Below are positions 10,801 through 22,177 of a stretch of 64,000 nucleotides of DNA, one piece after another. The notes beneath the pieces were generated by a model. The model did not search any database, had not been told where the DNA came from, and saw only the letters and a program-made list of their open reading frames with translations. Position 1 is the stretch's first letter. Every line of letters begins with the position of its first letter. The stretch spans positions 578,891 through 642,890 of the forward strand of contig QANU01111780.1 in NCBI GenBank assembly GCA_003254905.1, given 5' to 3'. This DNA comes from Nissolia schottii. Its lineage: Eukaryota; Streptophyta; Magnoliopsida; Fabales; Fabaceae. The position numbers and the translations under genes are program-made.

Positions 10801-13800
10801 TGGAGAAATACAACAATAGAACCCTATTATCAAAAATTGAATAATTAAAAACAAGTTTCTACCATATGATAAAGGACCAACAACTGCTATACAATATAAA
10901 TTATAAATGTTCATCAAACAACGAACCAGTGCTAATCAAACTCGAAATCCTGAATGTTCTAGCATCCTAATACTCTTCTTTTCTGTCGTCCTAATGTTCC
11001 AGCATCCTAATACTCTTCTTTTCTGTCGTCCTAACGTTCTAGCATCCTCCAATAGGAACTTGAATAGTTGAATTCTTTCTTTTCCTTTCTTCATCCCTAT
11101 GGCAACCCTATGGTAATCATTACAAGTTCTACGTACATAACAGTAACTCAATATTCAATACTGGCCCCGACAATATGCAAATAAGAATGTCAGAATTGTG
11201 AATATCTGAATCTGAGCAAACAAGTCAAAACAAACGTGCTAATGACAATAATGGCATCTTCAATCACCAATATTCAAACTAATCAACTCCATGAATAACA
11301 GAATGAAAGTTGTTGTATAAGAATGTATTCCATCCACACAAGGTTAGCCAAAGACATGCCTCATTAGACTGTACTTTCAAACATGCTCGTAGTGCCGGAT
11401 TCTCCAGCTTCTGTATAAGTACACCAAGGCATGGAAAACCTGCCAGTAGAAACAAAGTTTCAGATGGCCAGTATAGTTTGAATAAGCTTAATTATAGGAG
11501 GTTAGATTTGTAATAGACAAAACAGATGATAATGCTTGCTAAAATACGGTAGGAATCACAAGATTCCAGGCATCATAGGACATCACAAGAATACAGGTTT
11601 GGACCTCAAATTACAGGTATCGATGCTACCAAGAACTTTAACAGTCACTGATCTTTTGAGCAAAGATGCAAAGAGATTAATCTACGCAGACGTCACAAAA
11701 CAGACAACACACGTGAAAACATTTTTAGGTGATCAAATTGGCATGTAGAAAAAACATGGGCACAGGATTCTTAACCTGATCTTATATCAGCATAACTGCC
11801 ATTGCAGAAATCTAATGTTGAGTAAGCTTACTAGCTTATAACTTCGATACATGTTCTGAGCCAAGCCAGAGAATCATACAAAAATGATATTCAGGCCTAA
11901 GAGTAAATATTAATTTTGGCCCTAAGATTTTGAAGTTGACTTCAATTTGGCGTAAAACAATTTTTGAAATCAATTTAGTAGTCCTAACACTTTGAATTTT
12001 GATATCAATTTAGTCATATGATTTTAACATAAAATATTTCATCAAATCATCAATATAAGACTAAATTGATGTCAAATTCAAAGTAGTAGGACTAAATTGA
12101 TGTCAAAAGCTTTTTCCGGACCAAATTGAAGTCAACCTGAAAAATGTTAGGACCAAAAAGATAATTACTCAAACACTAATTTGCCCTAGCGGTATGATGC
12201 AATGCCTCTAGTAGACATAGCAAACATCAAATCCACCAAATATGAGCATATTTTAGAAGAATTCCTCACCAGTATATCTGCCATTATTTTCGTAGTCGGT
12301 CAGAAAATGAGACACCACTGTTGACGGAATAACATAACCAATATTCTCAGCCTCTTCAGATCTGTAGACCTAGAGGTAAAGTCCCATAAGAAAATGACTA
12401 AGAACAACGAACAATGTAATTAAGTAATTTAGTTTCTAATTAGTTAGCATTAGATAATATTAAGATCTGAAGTAATATTATTTCACAACTAAAAGAACTC
12501 AAGTGGTCATTCTACCAAACAAGATTGATTACTTTTTTTCTTACAGAATGGGCCTTTCATAGCAAAATATACAAGTAACAGCAGGCCATAAAATATACCT
12601 GAAATGCCACACCGATGCACTCCCCTTGGTCATTGAATGCTGGGCCACCGCTATTACCTAAAATTTAAAAGGTGCGGGCAATGGCTATCACATCAATGTA
12701 TAATAGTTGCATGAAAGAGGAAGTAGTTATTCCCGTATTGCGTGGAAGTTTTTAGAATAAGAAAAGAGAGGCTAGAGGATTTTTTTTTGGGGGCAGGAGA
12801 CATGGCAAAACCAAAATTTAAACCAGTTTAAGAAATACTGACCAGGATTTATAGCTGCATCAATTTGAATACCCAACAAATCGGATGAACCATGAGCATA
12901 TGATGTGACCTGATTACAAGTTTTCTCAACAACTGAGCACTAAAATTCTTGAACAAAACAATTTGATTGATTTCACAACAGATGGAACGGTAAATTTCAC
13001 GTTCAATATATCAAACCTCTATACGAGATACAACTCCCTTTGTCACTGAAATTGTGTCTCCTCCAAGGGGATATCCCACCACAGTTACAGAATCCTACAA
13101 GTTAGAGAACAAAAGTATAAAGAAATATATTGTAAGAAAATTTATACTTGACAAACTACATATGCATTCAAAATGTCTAATTAATTATTATTTCTCACAC
13201 TTCTCCTAAATTTATTAAAACAATCTTGGCAAGCTGCGTTTCATGATGAACATAAATCAGCTACTATTTTGTAACCAGAGGCAGTGGAGAGGGTATTCAA
13301 AAGTAGAAAGGGAAATTACTCTTCCATGTACTAGTTGAAAATTTTGCGGAACATCACATTATGGTTTATCTGTTCATTTTATTATTGGATAAATACCGAT
13401 CAGGTGACATGTATCAGCATTGCTGCTAAATCCATGCGATATATATTACACGGAAGAAAGCTATAACAGATTTTAATGACTTAATATCCAGAAAGAAATC
13501 TATAAATATTATATTGTATCTAACACTTGACAAGAAAATCTCATTTCAACCTAGTTCTATAAATCCATCGGACACCCTCAAAGACTATTCATAAATCAGT
13601 TATTCAGGTCAATTTGACTTCAATGACAAATCAGTTGCTCCTTTCTTCAGGGAAGATAACATTGAAGAAGTATCAAAGCAGAATGCAAGCAACATTCGCA
13701 AAAAGACAAACATTGACAATTTTCAAAGAAAGAAAGGGAAAAACAAAACTATTTTAAACCTGAAGATGTGGCAAACGTCCCAATCTGAGAGGTTCCACTT

Positions 13801-16800
13801 CTCTCCAAAATTCCTCACTTTCTACTGAAAGCAAAGCTATATCACAATCAACACCTCTGGCTAAAACCTGTACAGTTCATCACTGGGAGTAAAGTAAATG
13901 TATGGACACATGCTAAATTTCAACATCTCATGAGCCTTCCATTGCCAGTAGAATATTATTTGAATACTTGGTCATGATAGTGGTGTTTGATAATTACTTG
14001 TATATTATATAAATATTCAGATATATTTAAGATAAAGGCCATATATTTACAATATAATTTATACTTACAAATACTACCATTTCTCCATATCATCATAATT
14101 TAAAAGAAAAATCAGGTAACTGAATCGACAAAGTATGCCTAACAAACAGGAACTGATTTCTTTGAACCATAAAATACATTTTATGTCATCATGCCATTCT
14201 GATATTATTGAAAAGGGTCACTACAGTTCACTGTTCACCTGAACTACAATAATTGAAATCCATAAACTTTTAAAGAAAATGCCCCATCTTTCCCAGTTGC
14301 AATTGAGTGATTGATCCATGCTTCCACAATCTATAATCTACTTCCACACTCTATAACTAATTCATTAAAAATTCAAAACACGATATATTAGCATTTTCCA
14401 TACTTAAACATTTTTAGTGACTAACTCATTCATAATCCTTATTGTCCTTACTCTCTCTGGACATGCATGCTATCCAGGGCAAAAGCAATAATCCTACTAA
14501 GCAAGATATTTTAACCAAATTGCTGTTGACCAGATACTAGCATATGAGAGAGAAAAAAAAAGGACAACTCTTTCATAGGAGACACACCTTAGCCACATAT
14601 TTAGTATCATCCCCTCTTCTCTTGACTTTAACCTGCAATAAACCCCAAAAAGTGAAAAACAATAACAACTTAATGTCTCTAACTTGCTCTATGATTAGAA
14701 ATAATCGGATAAAGAAGAATCATTGTAGGAATATCAAAATAATAAAGCTTATCGGGCATGCTATTTATAGCGTTTAGCTTAGATGTAAAAAATTTGTAAT
14801 TAGTTACCAGTTAACACAATATAGAGTGAGTTAGTAATGTCAATTATCAAATCGATAATTTTGTTTTCCTGCAAGCTAAACTAACAAGAAATTTCTCCCA
14901 ACTTTCTACTGTTGGTTGGCTATTTCATTAGGTTCATTTAGCAACCAATCCTAATAACTTAATATAACACAATAATGAAGTTATAGTGCAAGGCCAACAG
15001 TCTAATGAAAATAGGACAACTCAGGAAATTACCTGTGTATCGTGTTCCACGCAATGTGCATTGGTTAATAGTTTCCTACCTCCAATCATAAATGCACTGC
15101 ACAAGATGTGGCCTGTGAGATTAAGAAGAAATGGATTCTAACTATTCTACAGTTAAAGCATTTTTCAAAATCTTGCCTTCCAGTACTTGTGTATTGTCTC
15201 TGCTTTTGCCAAGGAAGAGAATAATCTGGGGCAGTATGGGTGCAGTAAACCTAAAGATGTTACAAAAACAAGATATCTTAACAAAAAGAAAATGCATATA
15301 AGAGCAATGCAATATATAACACGACACTATTATATGAAATCAACAAGATGATGATTGCTCATTACTGAAAAGAGGAAGAGACACCGTTTTAAGGCATTGT
15401 AAAGTGGAAAACCAAGAGCAGTATTGAAGAGAGTCTATTTAGCACAAGGTGAGGTATAAAAATCACATTATCATGAAATGAATGAGATAACTCAGATACA
15501 AGAGAATTAATCATATTGAACCAGAAATCATTAGACAACAGACAACCAAGTGATACTCAATGAAAGCTCCCAACCAAGGACATGAACAATCCAAAACACA
15601 GATGTACTACACAGAATAGAGGCATGATACAACTAATGCGTTTGAAATTATGAAATTTGGAGTTAACACCCCCCCCCCGGCCACAAATTTGGAAGTTGAT
15701 ATCCCACCAGGATGGATTTGCTACACAGATTAGACAATGCCGTAGTGTCCAGTCACAAATCATGTCTATAGTCAAACCATTAACATCTTAATTTTTGTTA
15801 AATGATTTCACTATAGTTTTTCATAGCTTCCCTATACCTCTAGCTATTAGGCACCCTCTATCTAATCTACTCTCCTTAGTGCACTTCTACAAGTTTTCTC
15901 CACATGTAAACAAACCATCAAAGAAAAAATTCTACCATTTTTTTTCACAATAGACAGCTCTCTCATTCACTCATTCATTCATTCATTCATTCCTAATCCT
16001 ATCTTGACTAGTGTATCCATGAATTCATTCCTAATGCATTCATTCTTTACCATTGAAAAAAAGAAGAGTTAAACTTTACCTTCACAACAGCATTAAGGAA
16101 AGCTGAGTCTTGTATATTATTCGGTTCAACCTGAAATTAAACATAATCATTTGAACAAGTTATGAGAAGCAACCAAACAAAACCATTCTTTGTTACCACA
16201 GAAAACATATAAGTGACATTTTGAAGAATCCAAGCCATTGTGTCTGCAATACCTGCTGATCCTTGGAGTCAAAGATGAACTCCTTGTCTTTCCTTGAAAT
16301 ACCAAAGGATTTATAAGAAGCCGGCTGGGGTCCCACCACATTCCCTCTACCATGCCTCTCGTCTTTTGATTGCCCTGACTGCTTCTTCTGACCTACACCT
16401 TCCTTCTACAATTTCAACACGCAATTATAACAACAACAACGACGACGACAATAATAAATATATAAAAACAACAAAAAAAGATAAATCTTTCTAATTAAAC
16501 AGGGTTTGCTACATGTATCAAACGATGCTATTGAATAGTATCATAAACTACGGTTTGTCAGCCAATGAGCTCAAGCTCAGCTGACATTAGTGTGAGACTC
16601 ATGAAGTTCGAGACTCTCCATTCTAACCAGAAAAAAAAAAATCATGGTTTGTCAAATTCTTAATAATAATAAATGTACATAAAATAAAATAATTCACTGC
16701 CAATAAGAGTGTTAATATAATAATAATAATACCAATAACAGTATAACAACAATGACTAAGCCTTTATTTCACAAAACACAGTCGGTAACAACAACAACAA

Positions 16801-17089
16801 CAACAACAGCATCAGCAATGAATGTAGAGCAAAAGATAAAATATAATTTAATTTGTGAGAGTGAGAGAGGTATATATGCGTAAGTAACCTGTCGATTGGG
16901 GGGTTTAGGGGAAGAAAAGGGACCTTCTGAATTGGAAACAGCGCGCTTGCAATGAAGGGAAGAAAAGAAGGAGGGTCTGTGAGTGTGAGTGTATGATTGG
17001 GAGAAAATGGAGTAGCGGAACTTAACGGTGGACGTTAGCACACACGATAACGAACCGCAGCTCGATACTGCTGCTGCTGCAACCGCCAT
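7858..17089 (-). CDS. DEG2: Deg2-type chloroplast serine protease (DegP/HtrA family), 21 exons, complete
   Basis: Coding exons (descending): 17089-16889, 16405-16253, 16130-16080, 15250-15177, 15096-15033, 14632-14588, 13867-13760, 13094-13017, 12909-12843, 12657-12599, 12369-12270, 11439-11360, 10627-10571, 10223-10120, 9370-9283, 9188-9103, 8984-8960, 8870-8799, 8370-8320, 8244-8184, 8096-7858. They sum to 1863 nt, 620 residues; Arabidopsis Deg2 is about 607. Residues 1-67 look like a plastid transit peptide. The trypsin-like domain has the full triad: His174 ([11 protein letters not shown]), Asp205 (GVDCDIALL), Ser283 ([10 protein letters not shown]). PDZ regions lie at about 325-425 and 490-570; the C-terminus is [11 protein letters not shown]. 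Deg2 acts at the stromal side of thylakoids in protein turnover. I chose the ATG at 17087-17089, which opens the Ala-rich transit peptide. Introns 4, 12 and 19 start with GC. Introns carry a SINE, a LINE piece and inverted-repeat elements. Confidence 0.95.
8245..8319 (-). other. GC-AG intron (DEG2 intron 19)
   Basis: Exon 19 ends ...AATCAGCAG and the intron starts GCAAGT; the acceptor is TTATGCAG before GTTTTAAAA. Any GT nearby would shift the frame out of the conserved VLKFNG segment. Confidence 0.88.
8960..8984 (-). other. 25-nt internal microexon of DEG2 (exon 17)
   Basis: Bounded by GGCAG on the upstream side and GTAAG on the downstream side. It supplies one base completing a Glu codon plus EECEDSIG, which joins LSEPLIE to [10 protein letters not shown] as in Deg2. 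Confidence 0.88.
9440..9865. mobile_element. Possible decayed hAT-like element in DEG2 intron 14
   Basis: Dense short words GGTTTGGT and their complements (CAAACCAAA, GAACCAAATT) on both sides of a central stretch, ending in a GAACACCTC word near 9865. This is the subterminal pattern common in plant non-autonomous hAT elements. I could not find a clean target duplication. Confidence 0.4.
10628..11359 (-). other. GC-AG intron (DEG2 intron 12)
   Basis: Exon 12 ends ...CAGTCTAATGAG and the intron starts GCATGT; the acceptor is GCGCAG before GGTGTATTGG. The joined protein reads [18 protein letters not shown], matching the Deg2 frame. Confidence 0.85.
11901..12170. mobile_element. 270-bp inverted-repeat element (MITE-like) in DEG2 intron 11
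   Basis: The left end (GAGTAAATATTAATTTTGGC...) and the right end (...GGACCAAAAAGATAATTACTC) are imperfect inverted repeats about 50 bp long, including TTGAAGTTGACTTCAATTTG against CAAATTGAAGTCAACCT. The middle carries further inverted copies of ACTAAATTGATGTCAAA. No target duplication was convincing. Confidence 0.65.
15097..15176 (-). other. GC-AG intron (DEG2 intron 4), 80 nt
   Basis: Exon 4 ends ...AGTACTGGAAG and the intron starts GCAAG; the acceptor is TTGTGCAG before TGCATTTATG. AG plus T gives the Ser of STGSAFMIG, conserved in Deg2. Confidence 0.88.
15695..15787 (-). mobile_element. LINE reverse-transcriptase C-terminal remnant in DEG2 intron 3
   Basis: The minus strand reads [18 protein letters not shown] then [12 protein letters not shown]. 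This resembles the C-terminal tail of plant L1-type reverse transcriptase (pattern [23 protein letters not shown]). Only this tail is left, ending by a 10-C run at 15669-15678. Confidence 0.7.
16561..16645 (+). mobile_element. Short tRNA-derived SINE-like insert with poly-A tail in DEG2 intron 1
   Basis: About 70 bp with an A-box-like GAGCTCAAGCTCAGCTGAC and a B-box-like GAAGTTCGAGACTC, then an 11-A tail at 16631-16641. It is flanked by direct repeats GGTTTGTCA at 16552-16560 and 16646-16654. It lies antisense to DEG2. Confidence 0.6.
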
Positions 17090-17110
17090 TTTGCACACTA
17101 TCGCAAAACA

Positions 17111-17134
17111 GAGAGAGAGAGAGAGAGAGAGAGA
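17111..17134. repeat. (GA)n microsatellite in the DEG2 5' leader region
   Basis: Twelve GA units about 22 bp upstream of the DEG2 ATG; CT-rich on the transcribed strand, as is common in plant 5' leaders. Confidence 0.9.
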
Positions 17135-17902
17135 AAGAAGCGGCGGCGAGATTCAATTCGGAGTTGCGGAGAATGGATGCGCGGCCACCACCATGTCTAC
17201 ACTCTCGAGTTTTGTTTTCTTATCCACTCTTCTGCTTCGCTTCACGCTCCTATCCTGTGATTTCTGCGTTTTATTTTTATTTTTATTTTTTATTTTCTCT
17301 TTCTTTCTTCGGAGTTCCAGTTTATTGTATTAGCACTTTCCTGTATTTAAATGGTTGTGGTTGAAGCTAAGTTTAAAACAAGAGTTAAGGATCATCGTGG
17401 TCCCTCAAATATGTCTGTGTGTCTTAAGGCTTGGTTTTGATAAAGTTTGTTTAAAAGAATATTTTTATTCTCAAAAAGTATAAGTTTTTTTTTTTGTTTT
17501 TGATAAATGAAATGTAGATAATTTTGTTATTGGTTTTTAAATGTTAAGAGATACTCTTAGAATATCTCATGATTAGCTTTTCAAAGCTAACTTATATTCT
17601 CTAAATGTTAAAATATTAATATAATTTTATATTTTAATAATAATTAATATCATCTTTAATGTTTATTATAATAATTTTGTATATAAAGATCACAGTTAAA
17701 AATAATTATCAAATACTATTCATATAACTCTGACTTGTTAAAAGCTATTTTTTTCATTTTTTTTGTTAAACAATAAGGTCATGGCTTTTTGAGAGTAGCT
17801 TTTAGAGAGTTAAAGAACTCAGCGGCTCTCAAAAAGCTAAAATATTACCAAACTAAGCCTAAGTGGTCCTAAAAAAATGTAAACATAATTCTTGAAAGTG
17901 TC

Positions 17903-18016
17903 AACTTAATCGTTGAACTTTCAAAATGTTGCCCTCATTAGTCCCTTGAAATTTTAAATAAATTGCCAACAGAGGAACTAATGAGGACAATATTTTGAAA
18001 TTTAAGGGACTAAGTT
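17903..18016. repeat. Foldback with 44-bp arms
   Basis: The arm at 17903-17946 (AACTTAATCGTTGAACTTTC...CATTAGTCCCT) pairs with 17973-18016 (AGGAACTAATGAGGACAATA...GACTAAGTT) around a 26-bp loop, with few mismatches. This suggests a MITE core. Confidence 0.7.
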
Positions 18017-19081
18017 GGTCCTTTATTTATTTTTTCATAAACTAAATTGACATTTAACCCTTAAAGTTATAAGTGATTTGAGTTAATAGGGCACGTGGTT
18101 AAATCTTATACACTATGTTATTGGTTCCCTCAAATTTTATGAAATACTAGAAAGAAGCGCATTTTTATTCACTAATTATTTTTTAAACTATTATTTGCCA
18201 ATATAATATTAGTGGACTTATATGCAAGTTCATCCCCTCTTTTAAAGGTCTTTGGTTCAAGTACGGACAAACATAAAATGCATGCAATTTTTATTTTTTA
18301 TGACTAGGTTTAAGACATAGTACCTCAAAATAGATTAGTCAAAATGTAAAATATTTTCACAATTTTCATTTTTTAGAAAAAAAAAAGAAGAAGAAGAAAA
18401 GGGCATGCAACTCTTGTACCCCCATGACTAGGTTGTTCATGAGTGATGATCCTTCCCCACCTAAAAATTATTTGATTCATCCCTATTATTTGCCTTTTAA
18501 AAATATATAAATTGACTTTATAATACTTCGTAGCATACTTCATAGCAGAGTAAATTGATTATTAAATAATTAGATTATTCTAGTCTTATTTTCTTTTTTC
18601 TCTTATCATTTTTAAAAAATGTGAGGATAATTTGTATTATTATAAAGGATTAATTTGTATTATTATAAAATGTTACAAGATTAATTAATATTTTTTTAAA
18701 AAATTAAGGTAAAGTACAAGTAATATTTGCATTCCATATTAGCTAATGCAACTATTTGCATCGATTGTAATGTGAGAGAAGTTGAGGGATTGTTCAAATA
18801 TGTTTCCAAGTAAAGGTTCAACTTGTTCAATGTCAACTTAGTGCTCAGTTAATTTGATTTCTAACCAAAAGAAAAATCAATTCGATCATTGTTAAATTTA
18901 AATGTAGATTAAGTTAGTTTATTTATATTTAGTCACACTTCATAAATGTGGTTAAATGTATTTTTAGAATTGTAGTTAAAAGTATTAAAGACATTAGTGT
19001 CACACTTTCCTTCCTTCCTCTCCTATTTTCGTCCATCTATTTTTATTTCTATTTTTTAAAAATGTAGTTAAATACATAAAG

Positions 19082-19300
19082 GACACATCAAGGGAAGCAG
19101 TTGTTTCTTGTGAAAAGAGTCTTGATAATTCAGAGCTCGTCGACAAGGTTGTTAGTCCATTGGTAAAACATGTCAATGACAATGATGTTGCGCAGGCGTT
19201 AGAATAAGAAATGTCGCAAAGGTTGAAAGAGAAGGTAATAGAAGAATTAAGATAGAGAAAGAGAAAAAGTGACAATAATGTTACTGATGTGTTTAATTAA
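19082..19300 (+). pseudogene. Unidentified coding remnant with two internal stops
   Basis: One frame reads as protein-like sequence: DTSREAVVSCEKSLDNSELV, DKVVSPLVKHVNDNDVAQ, then a TAA, EMSQRLKEKVIEELR, a TAG, and RKRKSDNNVTDVFN. Composition and the charged helical look contrast with the AT-rich surroundings. I do not recognise the family. Confidence 0.4.
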
Positions 19301-19744
19301 CTTAATCCACATTTGGATGTGATATAATTTAAATTTGATTTGAATTTTTAGAGACTTTTATAAAAAAAATAAAAATTTAGAGACCAAATTTACTTATCAA
19401 ATTATTTAATAGAGACCAAATTGGTCCGAATCCAACCAAAGCGAACTTTTGGTGTAAAATGAAAAGTGCAAAATCTATTATTGGCCCAATAAAAGCTGCA
19501 AAGTAATGAATCCAGTAATTTGTGAACAACCAATAATGGATTGACCCAACATATATACAAGGAACATGCAAATAATTGAAATCTCCAACCAATATATGTA
19601 TAGTTGGGCCATTTATTGTGAGCAATGTGATAGGAATATCAGTTCACAAAAATATAACGTAAACATTGGTTTGTGTTGGTTAGCTTTCTTTCGGCCCTAG
19701 GCCCCCAATTAAATATTTAAATAAAACAAATCAACGCATCTACT

Positions 19745-20270
19745 AGGGCTGCACAACGGGTGGGTTCGACCTATTGACCCAATCCAACCTCACTCATTTG
19801 GGTCGAGCTAGGTCAGATTAGTGGATTGACGGGTCAAACCCGTTCAGCCCATCACTTGTGTAAGGCCTGGTGTTGAGTTCGAATCGTGCGACCTGACCCG
19901 ACCTACCAACCCGCCACTTTTGTTTTATTATCATTATTATTATTTTATATTTTTTAAAAAAATATTATATTTATTTTCTTTTTTGGACTAAGTCCATTTT
20001 ATGCATTAAAAGATAATATATATTTTTAATTAAAAAATAGATTTTTATTAAAAAAATAAATTTAAAAAATGTAAAAAAAAATTAGAAAATAAAGCATGAC
20101 ACACCCACCAACCTACCTATCCCGACCTGTCTTAGGCGGGTCATGGGTTTGGCGGGTACCCAACCCAAAAACACAAAAATGACTCAACCCATCTAAGGTG
20201 GGTCGAGGCTCTAACACAGGCTAGTCCAACCTGACCCGACCCATGCTTCATAGATTATGAGGGTCTAAAA
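19745..20270. mobile_element. Decayed hAT-like element (TIR-like TAGGGCTGCACAACGGGTGG)
   Basis: Starts with TAGGGCTGCACAACGGG, a hAT-like end, and carries clusters of GACCCGACC and GGGTCGAG words at both sides of an AT-rich centre (19920-20090). The right terminal repeat is not clear, so the element may be truncated. Confidence 0.45.
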
Positions 20271-20715
20271 GTTTTCAAAAAAAAAAAACTTTTAAATTGA
20301 TTAGGATTAATTATAGACTAACCCCAACATTCTTTTAAAAACGCACTAAATAACCATCTTTCCATATAGAAAAAAAAAGGTAAACCAGGAGTAAGATCTT
20401 ATTGTTGATAAGGTCTTCCAGAGATGAATAGGGTCAAGAATTGACTTTGAAGTGTTTATTCTTTTGGGTGTGTTTGGTTTATAGTTAGCAACTCCCCCCC
20501 CCCCCTCATGGTATGAGACTAAAAATCACGTTTAAATGTAATTCGATGTGATTTTGTCAAACACATTAAAATGAGTTGAATCTTAAATTTGGGTACTACA
20601 AATTATGGTTAGGACTCTCCCAATGACACAACAAATACATACTTTAGAGAGAGTTTTTGCTTATTTAATGACATTGTTCAAGACTAGAATCTAAGAAGCC
20701 TTGACACGTATGCAG

Positions 20716-21507
20716 ATATTTGTTTTGGTTGGAGCAGGATCTGCAGAAGGGCACTTGCCCATGGTGCAAAAAAGTAAAGGGCCTAAGGTGGTCATTTTCA
20801 ACCGCAACTATGGTAAATACTAAAAATAACATGTTAAATTTAATCTTCACTAGTTGAAGAGGCTGTTATCTATGAGAAGTTCGATGTTCCTTCAGCAATA
20901 AAGAAGTGATACTTTGTATCATTCACAGTTTAATCCCTCTTTCACGGGTTTGAGTGATCTAATGAGTCAAAGTCACATGTTAAATTGAGATTTGAATTTA
21001 GTACCATTAAATTTAAATACTTTAATCCTTACCATCAAATTAACATACCACTTTAGTTATATCGTTCAATTAATAATATATACATATATATATATATATA
21101 TTTAAATATGTTAGTTGTTATTTATTTTTTAATTATTTTATTATATTTATTTAAATTTTAGTATACTTTAATATATTTATTTAATTATATTCGGTTCAAT
21201 AAGTGGCTCACTAATTGAACTAATGATCCAGTGACTCGAAGGGATGACTGGGTTAAGCTGCAGACTGAGTTTAATAACTATGGTAAAAAGCTTCGTGCAC
21301 AAGCCCACTTTTGTATACAAGTTACAATAATATAATTGATTTCTTTTGGCAGAGAGAGCAAAAGCTCTAGCACATGCAGTCTCAGGAGAAGCTCTACCAT
21401 ATGAATAGCTTGATAGAATATTCTCCCCACAAAACAAGATGATCCTAGAAAATGCTTCTTCTGTGGGAATGATACCAAATTGCCATGGAAGTCCTATAAC
21501 AAAGGTT

Positions 21508-21538
<31 letters not shown>

Positions 21539-22177
21539 TGCACACATTCCTTTGTTACAGTCATTACAACATGCATGATTTTTATATGCATCATGGTTTG
21601 ATATATGTACTTACCTCTAGGGTGCCTTGAAAGCATATGAGCTGGTTTTTGATGCTGTTTACACACCTAGAAACACAAGGCTGTTGCTGGAGGCTGCTGA
21701 GGCTGGAGCCATTGTGGTGAGTGGGGTTGAGATGTTCATCAGACAGGCTCTTGGTCAATTCCAGCCTTTTACCAGAGGATTAAATACTTTCTCCATTTCA
21801 AAATAATTGTCAAATTAGGGTTAACACAAATAAAAAAAAATATGATCTAAATAATGGTGCATAATATGTTAAGCATATGTAATCATCCCGATCAATTTCC
21901 CTATTCATATAGTCATCAATAAACACAAATAAATTAAGAGTACTATCAAAAAAAAAAATTAAGATTATCATTACCCTGACAGCTATTGTAAACTAAGGCC
22001 TTAAGATACCAAAAACTTGATAGCTATCCGGACAAAGTGTCTATTTGCTTCTAAGCTTTTGACATCTTCAATTAAATCTGTAGAATTTCCTTATTTTAGT
22101 AAATGATGTCCTGGTTTCTCTTGTGCATTGCAGACCCAGAAGAGTACATGCGCAAGCTTATTCTAGAACAATTTTGA
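20716..22177 (+). pseudogene. Bifunctional 3-dehydroquinate dehydratase/shikimate dehydrogenase, disabled 3' part
   Basis: Four exon-like segments match the C-terminal shikimate dehydrogenase domain. 20716-20812 encodes the Rossmann strand and glycine motif (IFVLVGAGSA) and, in another frame, PKVVIFNRNY. 21353-21504 encodes RAKALAHAVSGEALPYE, then LENASSVGMIPNCHGSPITK. 21621 to about 21782 encodes ALKAYELVFDAVYTPRNTR and AIVVSGVEMFIRQALGQF. 22134-22177 encodes PEEYMRKLILEQF and the normal stop. Lesions: a +1 frameshift near 20740, an in-frame TAG at 21406-21408, and loss of the donor at about 21783 (AAATAC in place of GT). The 5' two-thirds, including the dehydratase domain, is absent. Introns are kept, so this is a DNA-level duplicate and not a retrocopy. 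The enzyme catalyses steps 3 and 4 of the plastid shikimate pathway; this copy cannot. Confidence 0.88.

Larger units (their letters stand above)
17135..20715. other. Intergenic between DEG2 and the shikimate pseudogene
   Basis: Holds the DEG2 promoter side, a foldback (17903-18016), a broken coding remnant (19082-19300) and a block rich in GGGTCGGGT-type words (19740-20270) that resembles hAT subterminal sequence. The open frames at 17028-17364 overlap the DEG2 leader and promoter in the opposite direction and are not supported. Confidence 0.45.

Noticed and set aside
17028-17364. Plus-strand frames opposite the DEG2 first exon and leader
   Set aside because: They derive from the GA tract and T-rich promoter; no homology seen, and the DEG2 model explains the region.
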